NCBI GenBank assembly: GCA_001465015.1
Contig: LNEO01000143.1
Location: forward strand, 1 to 62,863
Reading direction: 5' to 3'
Length of the DNA stretch: 62,863 bases
From: Deltaproteobacteria bacterium Ga0077539
GTDB lineage: Bacteria > Myxococcota_A > Polyangia > Polyangiales > Ga0077539
Under the pieces are notes generated by a model. The model made no database searches and was not told the origin of the DNA. It worked only from the letters and a program-made list of their open reading frames with translations. The position numbers and the translations under genes are program-made. Below are positions 62,101 through 62,863 of the stretch, piece after piece (positions within the stretch are counted from its first letter, which is position 1; the number at the start of each line of letters is the position of its first letter).

Positions 62101-62863
62101 CGCTCTCGCAAGGCGACGACGACCCGACGCTCGCCTCGCTCGAAGACATCTACGCGCGAAACGCACGCTGGGAAGACGCGGCTGACATCATCGAACGCCG
62201 AGTCGCGCTCGCGGGCGATCCGACGCACCTCGACCCGCTGGAGATTCGCCTCGCAAACGTTCGGCTCGAACGCTTCAACAAGCCCGACGCGGCGCTCGCC
62301 GCGCTCCGCAACGTGTCCGAGCGCTCGCCGAGCAACGTCGAAGCGCTGGCCGCGATGGAGAAGCTGCTCGGCAATCGTGAGGTTCGAAGCGACGTCCTCG
62401 ACGCGCTCGAAAACGCGTACACGACCCTCGACGACGCATCGAAGCTCGCGTGGCTCAAGCAGCTGCGCGTCGAAGACAGCACCGATACGAGCGACAAGGT
62501 GAGGCTGCTCATGGATTTGAGCCGCCTTCGCGAAGAACGGCTCAAGGACGGCGCGGGCGCGCTTTCCGCGGTGATTCAGGCGTTCTCCGCGGATCCGTCG
62601 GACGAATCGACGCTCTCCGAAATCGAGCGGCTCGCTCCGACGACTGGCGGATGGGCCACCACCCGCGGGATCGTCGAGAGCGCTCTCGAGAAGCAACCGT
62701 CGCTCGACTCCAGCACGAAGGCGTCGCTGCATCTGCGGGCGGCGCGCTGGTATCGCGATCACCTCCAGGACGACGCGTCCGCCGAAGCGCGGCTCGCCGA
62801 CGCTCTCGCGTGCGATCCCGAGCGAGGAGAAGCGCTCGAGCTGCTCGAACAGATTCACCGAAC
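53121..62863 (+). CDS. Giant TPR-type helical repeat protein (3' partial, at least 3,247 residues)
   Basis: One frame is open from ATG 53121 to the right edge without a stop. Residues 1-340 are helical repeats. Residues about 344-385 are acidic (DSDVVVEDSGEEEMVVEV...) and about 385-460 are Pro/Ala-rich (EPAPVRVEP...), a flexible hinge. From 461 on, a module of about 70-76 residues recurs some 35-40 times. It follows a pattern like A-x2-x-Y-R-x-V-L-x-I-D-P-x-(N/D)-x2-A-L-x-A-L-x2-L-Y, then W-x-(D/E)-L-x2-(V/L)-L-x-R, then R-x2-L-x2-(R/K)-x-A-x-(L/I)-x-E. It contains no signal peptide and no catalytic domain in the part seen, so it is probably a cytoplasmic scaffold. Large TPR proteins are frequent in myxobacteria; the role of this one is unknown. 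Confidence 0.88.
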   Translation, partial: MSTESVRKLLGVLLDDPENEGAWSQLEESAIGGDLANLGDDGRSALEAARVSLLDRGEAEAAARLLDVESMVAPTESAKVELVRARARMLEEELLDDRAALSALESVKSDAEASEGAARITLKKDKWKDLVSAFKKLAEETGDVTQIAAHLASAAGVILQYKGKGRDKDADTLFNEALSVDPGNVRAIQLYERVLRRRGDRWDDLARHLERSAESVADRATRCNLLLRAARVNAGKRRDFAAAERCYRAVLKVDGANRDANRFLVHLLSEQDRQDDLVKLYEHQLRLPGNERDIGLIVQVGMTHWKVRNDPRAALPFFRMLSSANPGHPLAKTFFDENPASELIADDSDVVVEDSGEEEMVVEVDDPSPASIAPPKPAPMIEVVEIPAAPPAPAVEPAPVRVEPAAQPAPVEPAPVRAAPAAEPPPAAASASVAPPKPAKPVEAPKPAAPKAAAPPGQKLAMAIDIARQFEQAGQIDKAVDAWKGVLRLDAADATARDSLHRLYTQAGRWNNLIELLRQELEGLGGAKAVGDEATLPQRLEILREMAGIYQDKMGLEPMVVQTYQAILTLSPADLQTLQDLGRSYEKLGRHTDLIKVLDQQVEHTSDAGEKIALLRRVAAIWVDRFNNVNNATKPLEQILSIDPANAEAINELKDLYTKRRAWRPLFDVLRKEAATLSGNAQRDALVEAAKLAAEKLNSPPDSITVWREALAIDPQTPGALDALEKLTEREKDWTGLAEVLERRVVESNDLETRANVLMKLGAVYGERLEDSSKSISTWRRVLEVKPGQPKALRVLREAYTSTADWDALEAMYAESGDFEGLVEVLGTAADRAEDPATKVALSFRSAGIYEGKLGQSARAFRSYERVLSVEPKNAQAAAALVPIYLDDEKWARLAQMYEVLLDTTAADDHSKSLELIEKLRELSASRLHDRPAAFRWALRAYKIRPEDAELEASLERSAADARTWREFVTALDERGAAVADVAEKARLRDKAASVEAEHLDAVGAAIDRYQGALSTASDSDVVIEKLDALLRRAARWDDLRKLFDHRLGRAADDDTRRKLLADVAEIEETAIGEADSAAARYRAILELDDKSQTALVALSRLAQSASRWEELGSLLARRRDLSEGVDRAELAYELGQLQLEKLSQTEPAIASITEALSLAPHHSPSLALLETLLRSDTHRVTAARILEPEFEAIGQQQKLAWVLQILLDASTAAAERKQLALRLSEVFGKRLADPVAGFDLVRAIYAEQPADEDLANAIDELAQQSGADEKLAATLGQLFDRDGLATETRIAVASRAANVLDERLGRAEDAERYHRAVVDAGGVPTVALERLRALYQQRERYTDLRQLYATWIDRTQSDNDKVELLGEDAQLAEEVLSQPAAAIEQYKRICAIEPSNAPALGALERLLTTHERWSELDGLYSQWIEVAPERALDLRFRRAKVRAHKMGAFDQALADLEAVVAEKPQDEAARAELEGLVSTQPSVRLRAAAVLEQLYESDNAAANLVRMLRVRLEGTQDASDRAALFRRISELVETQLADGQGAFAAMAEALAADPASENNRADLARLAEVANANGPCAEAMLRAADDERAGEARVPLLRTVAEIYDERLGDLANAERVHRRLLDLAKDDAEVQRSSAESLERIYGALQNPAGLVDALLLRASLESDADARREIFARAGELQETELRDVSAAIRSHRSRLEIDPTDRAALDALVRLYERGEQWRELVESLKAAAELSSEADEQKRLRLRAAEVLVEKLSARDEAINLYNDVLAAFGPDRAVHRALAALYEAAERWTDLLDVLEKDLEIAESDSDRLALIVRAAELRRSRTGEPLRAIDGYRDALDIDRSDATSRSALESLMETSSEGAPLAAARALSPVYEGEAKWDALVRVLDRIATDTDDDDERRRSLARAAEVCDLELRAPQRAYRYTARELRLSLGDSDVGGKLATLERLAREASVQAEHAQTLREIAPDLGDADLQLASFMRVAELGRDSLNDPEGARSYFEKALELRPDYGPALDALEALHESTGSNDALLQVLRTKTDLATDDAARRALLHKQARVSEEKLNDRSGAARSFEAVLEMGFDRDAATALERIYEAEGRWTDLSSLYESQLAQSGADEVSLYHRLGVVAATRLDEPDRALDYFREVLSRRTDHAETVTSLEALGTREGFGARVAEMLEPVYLGREDWPKVIGAIETRIAAAEDPSDKRALLGRLGALYEESVEDLDKGLDTYARMFREDVRDRSGWDVVGRLARLLNRSDRQAQIYASGLETVDSDDETTAELAFTTAKIFDENATDLESAKKYYRRALAFDAQNRAVFVALESLLKRQNAFGELDGLYGDAADQAPDPASQRELLLRKADVQERSLSDAEAAIATFRRVLDVEPSDSTAISRLDALLTSTQKWRDLSELTERRVDDAVDSNERAALRIRLAGIRANHLDDAVGAVDALEAVVLERPDQQQAIAALEQLADKQPELRQRIVEILEPLYRNLDSWSKLVVVLNARLANASEPSERGQILREIGALKESRANDVPGAFAAYAAAFVADPNDLEARQNVDRLAAAHKLWDDQVRSYEAAIAASGDPATQVDLLRAIAETHDQQRDAPRDAIAAWERLFAIDDTQTDALDQLQNLHVLLSDWDGLVSVLERKVEREMDDEVRVGLLHEIGEYQFHMIGNPAAAIHAYRRSLDANPTDGVALEALDDLYSNANDAKALSEILAQRLDVEGDPDSRRALALRLGRLFEGALDDKSRAIDAYKRALDDGPTDSEALLALERLYAATNAHQDLLENLQTQSNLAADEATRNGIRLRIGKLQSTELSDAAAALETYRDVLGTDRGNAAAITAVRSLAEEPALRSDAAALLEPLLREQSRWDELASVLELKIATLDDPFARRDELRALAQVHERGRSDAASAFEAYKRAVHEDASHGESLSDLERIAASLERWSDVASIYEDEASSVSDSVVARDLAVRAAHIARDRLRDDTRAIASFRQALSQGDDDPTLASLEDIYARNARWEDAADIIERRVALAGDPTHLDPLEIRLANVRLERFNKPDAALAALRNVSERSPSNVEALAAMEKLLGNREVRSDVLDALENAYTTLDDASKLAWLKQLRVEDSTDTSDKVRLLMDLSRLREERLKDGAGALSAVIQAFSADPSDESTLSEIERLAPTTGGWATTRGIVESALEKQPSLDSSTKASLHLRAARWYRDHLQDDASAEARLADALACDPERGEALELLEQIHR

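Noticed and set aside
58104..62858. A 1,584-codon open frame on the minus strand
   Set aside because: It is antisense to the giant TPR frame, codon-phase related, composed of Arg/Val/Glu-rich sequence without domain patterns, and arises because G/C third positions suppress stops on the complementary strand.

Overview
The window is high-GC DNA with long codon-phase-driven open frames on both strands and almost no spacer. The gene content points to a myxobacterium (Myxococcota, probably a Polyangiales/Sandaracinus-like lineage). The signs are many lipoproteins with Asp-rich linkers and FG-GAP, MopE-like, VWA or beta-propeller domains, an AgmX/PglI-type lipoprotein, a giant TPR protein, and a split imuA-imuB / dnaE2 mutasome. 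I see no insertion sequence, prophage, CRISPR array or rRNA. One tRNA-Val(UAC) is present. The taxonomic call is inference from gene content, not from a marker gene.

Layout. 1-9.0 kb: the end of a surface protein with carboxypeptidase-regulatory repeats and a PDZ domain, then a converging tamA-tamB outer-membrane assembly pair. 9.1-11.4 kb: an operon for a Rieske protein and a cytochrome b fused to a dihaem cytochrome c. The b subunit keeps the haem bL histidines but lacks both haem bH ligands. 11.7-16.2 kb: an alpha/beta hydrolase, then tig, clpP and clpX. 16.4-25.1 kb: a block of membrane and surface genes (HlyIII, a netrin/TIMP-like secreted protein, VWA and FG-GAP lipoproteins, a His-rich membrane protein with a coiled-coil partner, a ceramidase-like lipoprotein). 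This block separates clpX from lon (25.6-28.1 kb), which commonly follows it directly. 28.1-31 kb: tRNA-Val, a methyltransferase, a YncE-like propeller and a Gly/Ala-rich protein. 31.1-33.4 kb: imuA-imuB.

33.4-37.2 kb (minus strand) holds a mono-haem c-type propeller lipoprotein, a 120-residue Tat-exported peptide with three TDxD...GRGR repeats, and, 39 nt later, a JmjC/Cupin_4 oxygenase. The last two look like a substrate-enzyme pair. 37.4-41.9 kb: a MopE-like/streptogramin-lyase-like lipoprotein and a second FG-GAP lipoprotein. 42.2-45.3 kb: dnaE2. 45.3-47.2 kb: a divergent pair (YXWGXW-repeat protein and AgmX-like lipoprotein) around a perfect 20-bp palindrome. 47.2-50.6 kb: acyl-CoA dehydrogenase, pdxJ and nnr (bifunctional NAD(P)HX repair). 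50.8-52.4 kb: an ECF sigma factor converging on ddl. 53.1 kb to the right edge: one uninterrupted frame of at least 3,247 codons for a TPR-type solenoid protein.

The parts I would look at first are the mono-haem-b Rieske/cytochrome b complex, the repeat peptide with its JmjC enzyme, and two near-perfect palindromes at 46301-46320 and 47203-47225. All functions are read from sequence motifs by eye; no database search was possible.
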